Assembly (NCBI GenBank): GCA_938041455.1
Contig: CALITO010000004.1
Location: 62,001 to 126,000 of the forward strand
Direction of reading: 5' to 3'
Length of the DNA: 64,000 nucleotides
From: an uncultured bacterium
GTDB taxonomy: Bacteria; Armatimonadota; JACIXR01
Position numbers and translations under genes: made by a program. Below, piece by piece: positions 44,937 to 53,269 of the stretch; the stretch's first letter is position 1, and each line of letters begins with the position of its first letter. The notes under the pieces are model-generated. The model had not been told where the DNA came from, ran no database searches, and saw nothing but the letters and a program-made list of their open reading frames with translations.

Positions 44937-47468
44937 TCACCTTGAGGGCAAAGAGAACACGAATGTCTCATCGGGTTTTAACTCCTTTTTAATGTGAAAC
45001 TCATATCCCTTCTTATAGCAGGTTATTTCTACAAAGTTCTTATAAACCCTTATTTTGAGGGGTAAATTTTTGTAGCAGAGGTTTTCCACTTCTGCAAAGC
45101 GAAGAGCAGTAGGGAGATTAGGTTTTATTTTGAGTCCTTCAATATCCGCGCTGATCCCCATAATTCCATAAAGGAAAAACGTTGGCACCAGTCCACTTTC
45201 CGGGAAAGGTAAGTCAACACCCACTTGCCCGGGATTTTCTTGTTGGGGTATTTCACCTCTGAAAAGGGGGGGACCACCGCAAAGCTTATCTGGTAAGGAG
45301 TAACGCTCGAGGATTTCCCAAAACCGATGGTATGCGTTGTCAGCTCCGAGATACATTGCACGAGCCATCAAATCATAGAAAGAAGTGTAAAGAATAGCGC
45401 CTCCATCTTGGCATTGGTCACCATATGGCGTGCCGAACCACCCCCAAACCCACCAACTTGGGTAAGGCTCTTGAGGCTCGTTCCTCATCGGGTTATGGAT
45501 GGTATTTGCACGGGGTGCGAAAATCCACTTGCTATAAGTATCGGGGATACCGCTGGAGGTGGGTTCGTTCTCCATCCAATGATAAATCCTCCTCGCTTTT
45601 TCCTCGTCTCCAAGTCCATAAGCAAGTGCTTCCAAATTTAAGAAGGTGAAGCCATAATCGTGCCTAACTCCATTCACATCTATACAACCTATATAGCGTC
45701 CCTTCTCCTCGTCCCAGAAGGTGTAATTGTATGCTTCTTTAGCTTTCTTCATAAGTTCCTCGTAGTAAGAAGCTGGGCGACGAAGTTCGTATTTTTCGCC
45801 CTTTATCCCCTTTCCTTCTAAGAACTTCTCTATTTCCTTCATAGCTTTGAGTGAAGCATAGAAATAAATGTTGCAGTAGCCATCCTTATAGCCAAAGGGT
45901 AGGATATCCCAATAATTTGAGCTCAAATCATCGTGTCTCCCCATAACATTTGGGGAATTGGTTATGATTATTCCTTTTTCACCTTGCAAATTTTTAAGTT
46001 GGTAGTTCATAGCCATTCTTAGCCTTCCTATCTGAGCAATAAGGAACTCCTCATCTCCCGTCCAACAGAACCACCGCCAAACGCCCAGGATAAACTTGGC
46101 ACAAGTGTCAAAGTGGCGTGTATCATAAATAGTTTGGTCCCATAAGGGCCAACCCTTCAAATCACCCCAAGTATAAACATAACCCTCCTCATCAATTTTT
46201 ATACTTTCTAAAGTTCTTCTTTCCCCTTCTTTTAAAGGCGAGCAGGTCCAATCCCTTACGAGAGCATCCCATTCCTTCCAAGTAGGTGAACCACCTCCCC
46301 CCGGAGGATAGGTGAAAGCTCGTTCATAATAGAATCTGTTGAGAAGGGTATCGAGGCGAGGATTTGAGGAACGAAACCTGGGAAAGAAATCGGGAAGCCA
46401 GCCAGAATGAGGGTAGACTGTTATCTTGAAGGAAGCGATTGATATAGCTCCTTTTTTTGAAGGGATGGTGTAAAAGTGGAAATGCATAGTCTCCTCCTCC
46501 ATTGTCCAGGAGAGGGAGATACCTTGCCCACTAAAACTCAAATCATAGTTTCCTGTTCCTGTTGCTCTTACCCAATCGCAGGGGACAATATTGGGGTCGC
46601 TATGAGATCTTCTTTTGAGTTGTTCAATGGGATAATATTGTCCCAGACTGGAGAAGAACCTTCTAAATAGCACACCGCTTTCCTTTGAAACATCATATCC
46701 TGATTTCTTCCAAGGAGTAGCGAAGGGAAAGTAAATCCAGCCGGGTACCTCTTTAAACAAAGCTTCGATTATTAATTCGTTATTTTTAAGAGAAAATTTA
46801 AGGTCAGCTGGCCCCGCCTTTTCCCAACCCTCTATCTTCAAAGCTCTATCAACATCGGGTATGGGTTCTCCCTTTAGGTAGGCTTCCCCTTGAGGAAAAC
46901 GGTCACCCTCGCCACTCCACCAGCCTATCATCCCCTTTGGTTCAGACATCTCTATGTAGTAATCGCCCGGGGGAAGAGGAGGATAGAAGGAAAAGCCCTG
47001 CCAGGAATTGTCGGGAACATTTTCTACCCTTTTGCTGGCAACGATTTCTCCTTGTGGTCCATCTCTTTTAAGTGTCAAGGTAAAAGAAGAATCGCTTGTA
47101 TGCCAAGTAGGAACGAGCACTTCTACTTTCCTTATGAATGTATTGTGCATGCGGAGGGATTGTCCAAGGGAGGTTTTAAGTGGCTCGGCGAAATCTCTGC
47201 TAACCTCTATTTTGGTGGGTTGGCAATAAATTAACCCTTTAAAAATGATTTGCTCTTTCCCTTCCTTCACCTCCTGAGGAGAGCTCAAAAACCAGTTGGG
47301 CAAGAAATCCTTAAGAAAATTATCCCCATATTTTCCTCTACCATTAGGGTCAAAAGCGAGAAAGGGGTTTTCCCCTATCCTGAGTTTTATATAACCATTG
47401 GATAGTTCCCAACCCTTTTGGGCGAAGGCCATAGCAAAAAAGAAAGAAAATAAAGGGAAATATTTCAT
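44937..47468 (-). CDS. Secreted six-hairpin glycosidase-like protein
   Basis: An 843-residue protein opening with the signal peptide MKYFPLFSFFFAMAFAQ. An N-terminal beta-sandwich region (about residues 20-380) leads to an (alpha/alpha)6 barrel (about 390-740). The barrel contains WGDLKGWPLWDQTIYD, GRHDDLSSNYWDILPFGYKDG and SWWVWGWFGTPYGDQCQDGG, all acidic and aromatic stretches typical of GH78/GH95/GH63-like enzymes. The C-terminal beta domain resembles those of rhamnosidases. The exact GH family is not certain. AGGAGGTG lies 8 nt before ATG and a good promoter precedes it, so it is a single-gene unit convergent with the flavoprotein. Confidence 0.78.
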   Translation of the reverse strand: MKYFPLFSFFFAMAFAQKGWELSNGYIKLRIGENPFLAFDPNGRGKYGDNFLKDFLPNWFLSSPQEVKEGKEQIIFKGLIYCQPTKIEVSRDFAEPLKTSLGQSLRMHNTFIRKVEVLVPTWHTSDSSFTLTLKRDGPQGEIVASKRVENVPDNSWQGFSFYPPLPPGDYYIEMSEPKGMIGWWSGEGDRFPQGEAYLKGEPIPDVDRALKIEGWEKAGPADLKFSLKNNELIIEALFKEVPGWIYFPFATPWKKSGYDVSKESGVLFRRFFSSLGQYYPIEQLKRRSHSDPNIVPCDWVRATGTGNYDLSFSGQGISLSWTMEEETMHFHFYTIPSKKGAISIASFKITVYPHSGWLPDFFPRFRSSNPRLDTLLNRFYYERAFTYPPGGGGSPTWKEWDALVRDWTCSPLKEGERRTLESIKIDEEGYVYTWGDLKGWPLWDQTIYDTRHFDTCAKFILGVWRWFCWTGDEEFLIAQIGRLRMAMNYQLKNLQGEKGIIITNSPNVMGRHDDLSSNYWDILPFGYKDGYCNIYFYASLKAMKEIEKFLEGKGIKGEKYELRRPASYYEELMKKAKEAYNYTFWDEEKGRYIGCIDVNGVRHDYGFTFLNLEALAYGLGDEEKARRIYHWMENEPTSSGIPDTYSKWIFAPRANTIHNPMRNEPQEPYPSWWVWGWFGTPYGDQCQDGGAILYTSFYDLMARAMYLGADNAYHRFWEILERYSLPDKLCGGPPLFRGEIPQQENPGQVGVDLPFPESGLVPTFFLYGIMGISADIEGLKIKPNLPTALRFAEVENLCYKNLPLKIRVYKNFVEITCYKKGYEFHIKKELKPDETFVFSLPSR

Positions 47469-47494
47469 AGAAATAGCACCTCCTCTAAATTTAA

Positions 47495-47523
47495 ATTAGA
47501 AGGAATTTACAATGGACAGTCAA
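47495..47523 (-). promoter_or_regulatory. Putative promoter of the six-hairpin glycosidase gene
   Basis: On the minus strand TTGACT (47523-47518) and TCTAAT (47500-47495) are 17 nt apart. They lie about 27 nt upstream of the start codon, with the AGGAGGTG ribosome-binding site at 47484-47477 in between. Confidence 0.65.
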
Positions 47524-47660
47524 ATTTTTAAAAACCGAAATGAGAAGTGAACCTTGGAGGGTTGGAAAGGAGAACTATGAGCAAATTGCCTTTTTCTCCT
47601 TGAGTCTTCTACCAAAGGGAGGGAAACCAAAGTAATGGTCTTTAAATGGGGGCTATTCCC
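47524..47660. other. Non-coding gap with a weak inverted repeat
   Basis: This stretch lies downstream of the small lipoprotein gene and upstream of the glycosidase promoter. AAGGAGAA (47567-47574) and TTCTCCTT (47594-47601) could pair as an 8-bp stem with a 19-nt loop. There is no convincing U-tract on the minus strand, so I do not call it a terminator. No open reading frame here looks real. Confidence 0.35.
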
Positions 47661-48056
47661 TCAGAAAGGGCTGGGAGGAGGTGGAGCTGGAGCGGAAGCT
47701 TGTGCTTTCTCACCTTCTGTTCCTTTCACTACCGCAGATACGAAGTAGGTTATATCCAAAGCATAAAAGTCTTTGGGAATTGTATGGGTGTAGGATTGAG
47801 AACTTACTTCAGCCAAAAAATGGGGAGTGGTTTCATTTTCCCCTTGCCAGTAAAGTTTGTAGCGCTCCGCTCCGTTTACGCTATCCCAGCTAAGCTCCGT
47901 CTTCTGTGATAGGTCCGTTCCCGATTTCACCCACTCTCTTTTTGCGGAGAAGTTCGCCGGAGCGGGAGGCTTAGCCACTCCTCCTCCACCTCCTCCACAA
48001 CTGCTGGTTAGAAGTAAGAACAGCACAACTGCTAAAAGTAAGTGGATATTCCTCAT
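47661..48056 (-). CDS. Lipoprotein with one fibronectin type III-like domain
   Basis: A 131-residue protein starting MRNIHLLLAVVLFLLLTSSC, a lipoprotein signal peptide with the lipobox at Cys20, followed by a run of glycines as a flexible tether. The rest resembles one FN3 beta-sandwich (APANFSAKREWV, ELSWDSVNGAERYKLYW, TYFVSAVVKG) and ends in a Pro/Ala-rich tail. It would be anchored on the outer face of a membrane. Its start overlaps the stop of the 1680-residue protein (ATGA), so the two are almost certainly partners; binding between them is inference. Confidence 0.8.
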   Translation of the reverse strand: MRNIHLLLAVVLFLLLTSSCGGGGGGVAKPPAPANFSAKREWVKSGTDLSQKTELSWDSVNGAERYKLYWQGENETTPHFLAEVSSQSYTHTIPKDFYALDITYFVSAVVKGTEGEKAQASAPAPPPPSPF

Positions 48057-51000
48057 CTTAAAATCACTCCTTTGATAGCTTTCACCATCTGGTTCATATC
48101 GTCCCTTGCGGTTAGTTCTATTATGTAGATGCCAGAGGGCAAATTCCTCCCATCCCAGGACTTACCATCCCAGAATAGGGAGTTAGCACCTGCTGAAGAA
48201 CGCCTCGCTCCCAAATCTCTTACCAATCTCCCATCCGGCGCCCTCACTACCAACTTGACATCGCAATCCTTGTTGATGCTCCAGACTATATTCATACCTC
48301 CCCTATTCGCCCCCACATCCAACATAGAGATAAGAAGGGGAGTGATTAGCCCTTCTCCAACTTCTATCTTAAGCCTTTTCTCACCCTCAACTCTTAAGGC
48401 AGATGTCGTCTTCAAATAGTATCTCTTATCACCATCTTGGAGTATTACCTGCCAACCCTTGGGAAGAAGGGAAAGATTGGGGAAGAGGAGGGTTGCTTCC
48501 CCCTTAACCAAGAGCTCCCATTCCCCTCTTACCCCTTCCTTCCTTACATCAAGGAGGAGGAGCTCGCCATTTCGGAGGAGAGCCATTCTCCTTTGAGCCT
48601 TTTGATAAGGGGGAGGGGGAGGGAAGGGCGAACTTATCTCCTCCTTAGCCATTCCCAAATAGACCTCTTCGCTCGTGCCATCGGGGAAGACGGCCTTGAT
48701 AGGTATGGCAAAGCCGTATTTTGAGGAAGCCCTCACCGCTTTGATGCTCCAGGGTTCCTTGGGGAAGAGGAGCCTACAATCCTCCTTCACTCTAACCCAG
48801 TATCCAAACCAAGGATAGAGGGTATCTTCCATTCCACTGAGAAGCCCAACCTCTTTATATCCTGTTCCATCCCAGCGGAAAAGCATGAGCCCTATCAAGT
48901 TTCCCGCCTCAGAGAACGGTATCTTAACACCGTTCTTTTCTACTTTCACTCCGGAAAGGGGCAAAAGATAGTTCCAGGGCAAGCCTATGGCTTGCCATCC
49001 CTTAGTTAGGGGGATGGATATTTCCTCATCTGCTTCAAGGGCATAACCCATTAGGCGAGTCTTTGAGGGGCTGAATTCCTGGGATGTTTTCAACCAGAAA
49101 CCCTGGAAGGGAGTGATATAGGGGTCGTTGGAATAATTGTAATTCGTCCCTGTCCAAACGGCGGATTGCTCGAACTCCATTAATTGGGAGAGGGATTCGG
49201 TGGGAACAAAGGGCAGGGAGAGGAAGCTTACCTTCTGCTCCAGCTTAGGTGGCAAAACGGTGAAGGAGACGGATACCTCCCCTTTGTTTTGAGAATTATC
49301 CTCAGCGAAAACCTTAAAGGTATGAGAACCTTGGCTGAGTGGCTGAGGGGGAAGGGCGAGGAATTGGTTTCTTTCTCGGTCAATATAGCGATAAATTGGC
49401 TGGACCTCTTTCCCGTCAAGGTAGAACTTAATCGTGCTTTCCTTGAGGTTAGGGTCGGAGATGATAGCGGAGAGGAGGGGGGTTGGTGAAGTCTTTGCGG
49501 AATTCTGGGGCGATATTATAGTTATTTTTGGCGCTTCCCTATCGGGGGGAAGGGAAGCTATGCCAGCTGAGTATGTTCCGGGCTTTTGGGGCGAAGCTTC
49601 CAAAATAGTGGAACTTTGCTTGCGGGTCCTCGTTGTGGTCAACTGATACCAAGTATCATTTGAGGGGTCATACCAGAATATATTTAGGGATTGCCAATCG
49701 GTTGGTGCAAATCCCCTTTCCATTAGTTGGTCATCTCCTACCTCTATCCTCAACCTGTTGGAATTTGGGGGGAAGGAACTGACATAGGAACCATCCCCTT
49801 TCTTTATATTGAGGTTCACCGCATATTTCATTCCCGTGAACTCCCGGGCTGGTTGACGGGATAGCATAACGACATTTGGGGAACGGTAGGGGACGAAACC
49901 GATGGAGTAGCCCCGAGTGGTGGAGAGAAGGCGGGGAGATTTGAGACCGTAGTGAACCATTTCCGCTTGAGGGATTCCTCTACTTATGCTGAAAAAGTCG
50001 GTTACTCCATCAACAACCCACTCTACTCCACCCTCTACCCATTCCACTGTGTTTTCAACGCCCTGTTGAATAGATTGGATGATGGATTTGAAGAAGTTCT
50101 TGAGGCAATTTATGAAGTCTGAAACCGAAAGGGCCCTGTTTATCATCTGGAGGTAAAAATTGGCTATACCCACTGGACCTCTATAATCGGATTGAACTCG
50201 GTTGAACTTTTTGAGGAGGACCCTACCGCCATTTATCAGTTCGCCTTCCTCTGTGGGGTAGGAAGATGATGTTAGCACTTGTCCACTAATTCCTATCCTA
50301 ATTCCACCTCCAATCCCGAGGCTTCCACCTATATCAAGGTTAAAGCCCAACTCGACTTGCGTCGCTTCTTCTATGTTTCTTCTATAGACCGCTTCCCCCT
50401 CAGAGGCGTTTTTAGCTAATAGGTTCTCAAAATTCAGGGCATCCTGGATTACTCGCTGGGGTTGGATTTGTGCTAAATCTCCCGAAACTATAGCATCTAA
50501 AGCGTTATCTACTATTTGTTGGGCAACCTGCTCGCAGAGGTCGGGTTCGCACTCCACTTCGTAACTGTGGATTGTATGTAATTGGGTGAAGGGGATATTC
50601 GTCCCCTCGTCAAGGGTAGCGCAATAGAAGTATTGGGAAGGGTTCTGGATATCCTGACCTCTATAACCGATGGTGAAGGAAGCCTGCCCGCTCTTCCCAT
50701 ATATGAAAGGAACCCCAATGTTACCACCGCAGGCTATTTGGAAAGAATCTTGAAATTTCCAACCTGTGGGATGTAGTTTGGTCAATGTTTCCACTTTTCC
50801 GCTTATGTATGCCCCCAAAACGTCGTTGCTTATCTCGGCTTTGGTCTGTTTCCCAGTTCCTATCGCCAGGGAGAGGACCCCCGCTGAGCCTTCTAATTGT
50901 GCACCGTTAGCGGTTGCATCAGCGTATTGTGCCAGAGGGGAGAAATAGGCGGTGATAGCATCCACGAAGCTTCCCACCCCGGGAGAAACGCTATATCCAA

Positions 51001-53095
51001 AGGAAGAGGCGGAGGAAAGAGAAAGTGCCAAGGCATTGGCAGATTGGTCCGCGTCGTTGAGGGGGTTGGAAAAGAGGTAAAAGTAATCATTAAGGATAGA
51101 AGCAGTTAACCCCTCTTTTAAAGCTGTTAGGTTAATGGGGCCTGCCCCTATTTTCCCCAAACCGCCCTCTATTTTCATACCGGTAGTATTCTTCTGTGTT
51201 ATACCAAGGCCGTAGATGTTATTGGAGTTTGAGATCGCAAAATTGAGTCCTTTCCCACTTATTGCTCCCACAGCCGCCTCGGCTCCCTTCAAACCGAAAT
51301 TAGATATGCTCACCCCTTCCTCTAAATAGATCCCTTCAAAAAGACCAGCATCAAAGGAGAAGTTAACATCTTCTATTGCGTTTACGGTGGGTATAGTTAT
51401 AGTTGTTGAAACTTCGTTACTATCTATAGAGTAACCTTGGTAAGTAAGGGTAGCTTTATTAGATATCTTCTCACCGCCCAATACCTTGACCTTGAATGAG
51501 ACCTTTGTTTCGGAGCCGGCATTCAGGGATGCTATTTGCCAGGTGAGGGTCCTTTTGGAGGTATCGTAGGTGGGATTACCTGTTGCGCTCTCTGCAACAT
51601 ACTCGCAGTTTTGAGCAAGTGCATCAGTTATAACGATATTTAGGAAGGCAATGTTATCATCGTTTTTAAAAGTTATTGTGTAAGTAAGTTGCTCGCCCGT
51701 AACAGTTGATATCTTATCCACTGCTTTGGATATTGAGAGCTGGGGAACTTTAATAATGGTTGAAACTTTATTGCTTGTCTGCGATACACCCGAGTAGATT
51801 AAGGTAGCTTCATTGGAAACTGTTCCTTCTTTTGTTGCCTTTACACTAAAGGAGAGGGAAATTTGTGAACCAGTATCAAGGGATGAAATGGACCATATTA
51901 ATTTTCTTTGTTGAGAATCATAATTGGGATTACCTGTTGCGCTTCCTTCAATATATTCTGTGTTTAAGGGGATTTTATCACTTATAGTTATGTTCTCCAA
52001 CGCTTCGGCACCCTCGTTCTTACAGGTTATAGTATAAGTTAGATTTTCCCCTATAAAAGCCGAGGTTTTATCTACCTTTTTTTGGAAAGAGCTGGGGAAA
52101 GAAGGAAGGAACATATATATATCCCAGTTGTTATTTCTCCAATCTTGCCAAACAACCTTTCCTTCATAGATATTAGGAACTTGTTGAGGGGTAAGATTTA
52201 GGCAGACAGGGATTTCCTTGTTCGTTTTTAAGTCATACATATAGATGTCGGGGTTTGAAGAGATGTTTTGTGGGTCAGCATTCCGGTAGTCAACCCAGAC
52301 TATCTTATCGCCATATATTGCAGGGCGAAATTGAACCTGAGGGTCAATGCAAACTGGAATTTGTTGCTGGCTTTTCAAATCGTATAAGTATACATCCCCT
52401 TTACCAGTTTTTCCGTTAATCCAGACTATTTTATCTTCGTATATGGCAGGAGACCACTGGTCATAACCTTCAATAGGGCGTATCTCCTTCTGTAGGGTTA
52501 AATCATACATAAAAATAACGGGGTTCTTGGATATATCTGGATCACCGTATCTCCAATCCATCCAAACAACTTTATCTCCATAAATGGAAGGAGCTCTCCC
52601 AGGGTCTCCATATGTCCTCCCTATGATGGTGTCTTGCTTAGTAGCGATATCGTATATGTGGATTTCATAGGAGCCAACTACTACCCAAACTATCTTGTTA
52701 TCATAAATAGCTGGATACATTTCGGAAGTATCAGGTGTGTTAGTGATTTGCCTCTCTTCTCCTCTTGATAAGTCATACATATAGATATCCCAGTTGCCAT
52801 TCCTCCTATCCACCCACACGATTTTGTCCTTATAGATAGCAGGGTCATGCTGGTCTGCGGAGTTCTCGCAAATCGCTATTTCCTTTTGCTGGGTAAGGTC
52901 ATACATATAAATGTCCCAGTTGCCCTTTCTATAATCCTGCCAAACTATCTTATCACCCCAAATGACGGGGTTACCTTGGTCCGAAGAATTAGTGCAAATA
53001 GGGACCTCCAAACCAGCATACAGGGGTAACTGGAGGAGAAGAAGTAAAAGGAAAAACAAAGTCCTTTTTCTTTCGTTCTTTTCCGTCTCCAACAT
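48053..53095 (-). CDS. Giant surface protein: seven-blade propeller, DUF11 repeats, FlgD-like tail
   Basis: A 1680-residue exported protein. After a signal peptide (about residues 10-29) there are seven repeats of the pattern P-x-I-Y-x-D-K-I-V-W-x-D-x-R...DIYMYDL, a TolB-like propeller (about 30-335). Two DUF11-type repeats follow (about 338-447 and 453-563). Then comes a long region I cannot assign (about 564-1010), with Gly/Ser/Ala-rich beta-like sequence and Cys-containing SYEVECEPDLCEQV. An Ig-like domain lies at about 1188-1290 (PKITIISPQNSAKTSPTPLL). The last 80 residues match FlgD-type Ig domains (VRAPDGRLVRDLGARR, then LPSGIYIIELTARDD). No catalytic residues are seen; adhesion or glycan capture is likely. 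It has its own promoter and a structured leader. Confidence 0.85.
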   Translation of the reverse strand: MLETEKNERKRTLFFLLLLLLQLPLYAGLEVPICTNSSDQGNPVIWGDKIVWQDYRKGNWDIYMYDLTQQKEIAICENSADQHDPAIYKDKIVWVDRRNGNWDIYMYDLSRGEERQITNTPDTSEMYPAIYDNKIVWVVVGSYEIHIYDIATKQDTIIGRTYGDPGRAPSIYGDKVVWMDWRYGDPDISKNPVIFMYDLTLQKEIRPIEGYDQWSPAIYEDKIVWINGKTGKGDVYLYDLKSQQQIPVCIDPQVQFRPAIYGDKIVWVDYRNADPQNISSNPDIYMYDLKTNKEIPVCLNLTPQQVPNIYEGKVVWQDWRNNNWDIYMFLPSFPSSFQKKVDKTSAFIGENLTYTITCKNEGAEALENITISDKIPLNTEYIEGSATGNPNYDSQQRKLIWSISSLDTGSQISLSFSVKATKEGTVSNEATLIYSGVSQTSNKVSTIIKVPQLSISKAVDKISTVTGEQLTYTITFKNDDNIAFLNIVITDALAQNCEYVAESATGNPTYDTSKRTLTWQIASLNAGSETKVSFKVKVLGGEKISNKATLTYQGYSIDSNEVSTTITIPTVNAIEDVNFSFDAGLFEGIYLEEGVSISNFGLKGAEAAVGAISGKGLNFAISNSNNIYGLGITQKNTTGMKIEGGLGKIGAGPINLTALKEGLTASILNDYFYLFSNPLNDADQSANALALSLSSASSFGYSVSPGVGSFVDAITAYFSPLAQYADATANGAQLEGSAGVLSLAIGTGKQTKAEISNDVLGAYISGKVETLTKLHPTGWKFQDSFQIACGGNIGVPFIYGKSGQASFTIGYRGQDIQNPSQYFYCATLDEGTNIPFTQLHTIHSYEVECEPDLCEQVAQQIVDNALDAIVSGDLAQIQPQRVIQDALNFENLLAKNASEGEAVYRRNIEEATQVELGFNLDIGGSLGIGGGIRIGISGQVLTSSSYPTEEGELINGGRVLLKKFNRVQSDYRGPVGIANFYLQMINRALSVSDFINCLKNFFKSIIQSIQQGVENTVEWVEGGVEWVVDGVTDFFSISRGIPQAEMVHYGLKSPRLLSTTRGYSIGFVPYRSPNVVMLSRQPAREFTGMKYAVNLNIKKGDGSYVSSFPPNSNRLRIEVGDDQLMERGFAPTDWQSLNIFWYDPSNDTWYQLTTTRTRKQSSTILEASPQKPGTYSAGIASLPPDREAPKITIISPQNSAKTSPTPLLSAIISDPNLKESTIKFYLDGKEVQPIYRYIDRERNQFLALPPQPLSQGSHTFKVFAEDNSQNKGEVSVSFTVLPPKLEQKVSFLSLPFVPTESLSQLMEFEQSAVWTGTNYNYSNDPYITPFQGFWLKTSQEFSPSKTRLMGYALEADEEISIPLTKGWQAIGLPWNYLLPLSGVKVEKNGVKIPFSEAGNLIGLMLFRWDGTGYKEVGLLSGMEDTLYPWFGYWVRVKEDCRLLFPKEPWSIKAVRASSKYGFAIPIKAVFPDGTSEEVYLGMAKEEISSPFPPPPPYQKAQRRMALLRNGELLLLDVRKEGVRGEWELLVKGEATLLFPNLSLLPKGWQVILQDGDKRYYLKTTSALRVEGEKRLKIEVGEGLITPLLISMLDVGANRGGMNIVWSINKDCDVKLVVRAPDGRLVRDLGARRSSAGANSLFWDGKSWDGRNLPSGIYIIELTARDDMNQMVKAIKGVILR

Positions 53096-53118
53096 TCTAC
53101 TATACCTTCCTTTCTCTT

Positions 53119-53170
53119 CCTTGCTAATTAAGATTGGGCTTAGTAACCCCCTAATCCTAACTAATCAAGG
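53119..53170 (-). promoter_or_regulatory. Long imperfect hairpin in the leader of the giant surface protein gene
   Basis: On the minus strand CCTTGATTAGTTAGGATT and the downstream arm CCCAATCTTAATTAGCAAGG can form about 19 base pairs (with two G-U pairs, a small internal loop and a bulged A) around a short loop. The predicted transcript start is about 6 nt upstream, so the mRNA would begin with this hairpin. No U-tract follows, so it is not an intrinsic terminator. An mRNA-stabilising 5' hairpin is the simplest reading. Confidence 0.55.
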
Positions 53171-53182
53171 ACAAGTGATGGA

Positions 53183-53211
53183 ATTTTAGCACAACAAATT
53201 TTTATCGTCAA
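53183..53211 (-). promoter_or_regulatory. Putative promoter of the giant surface protein and lipoprotein genes
   Basis: On the minus strand TTGACG (53211-53206) and TAAAAT (53188-53183) are 17 nt apart in an AT-rich gap. The transcript would start near 53176 and have an 80-nt leader containing the hairpin at 53119-53170 and a purine-rich stretch before ATG 53095. Confidence 0.68.
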
Positions 53212-53269
53212 TTTTTCCTGCAAAATTTTAAATTTGGTTTTGTTGAAAAAGGGGAGGCACACTAAAACT

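Noticed and set aside
47567-47601. Inverted repeat as terminator of the lipoprotein gene
   Set aside because: The 19-nt loop is long and no U-tract follows on the minus strand; noted only as a weak repeat.
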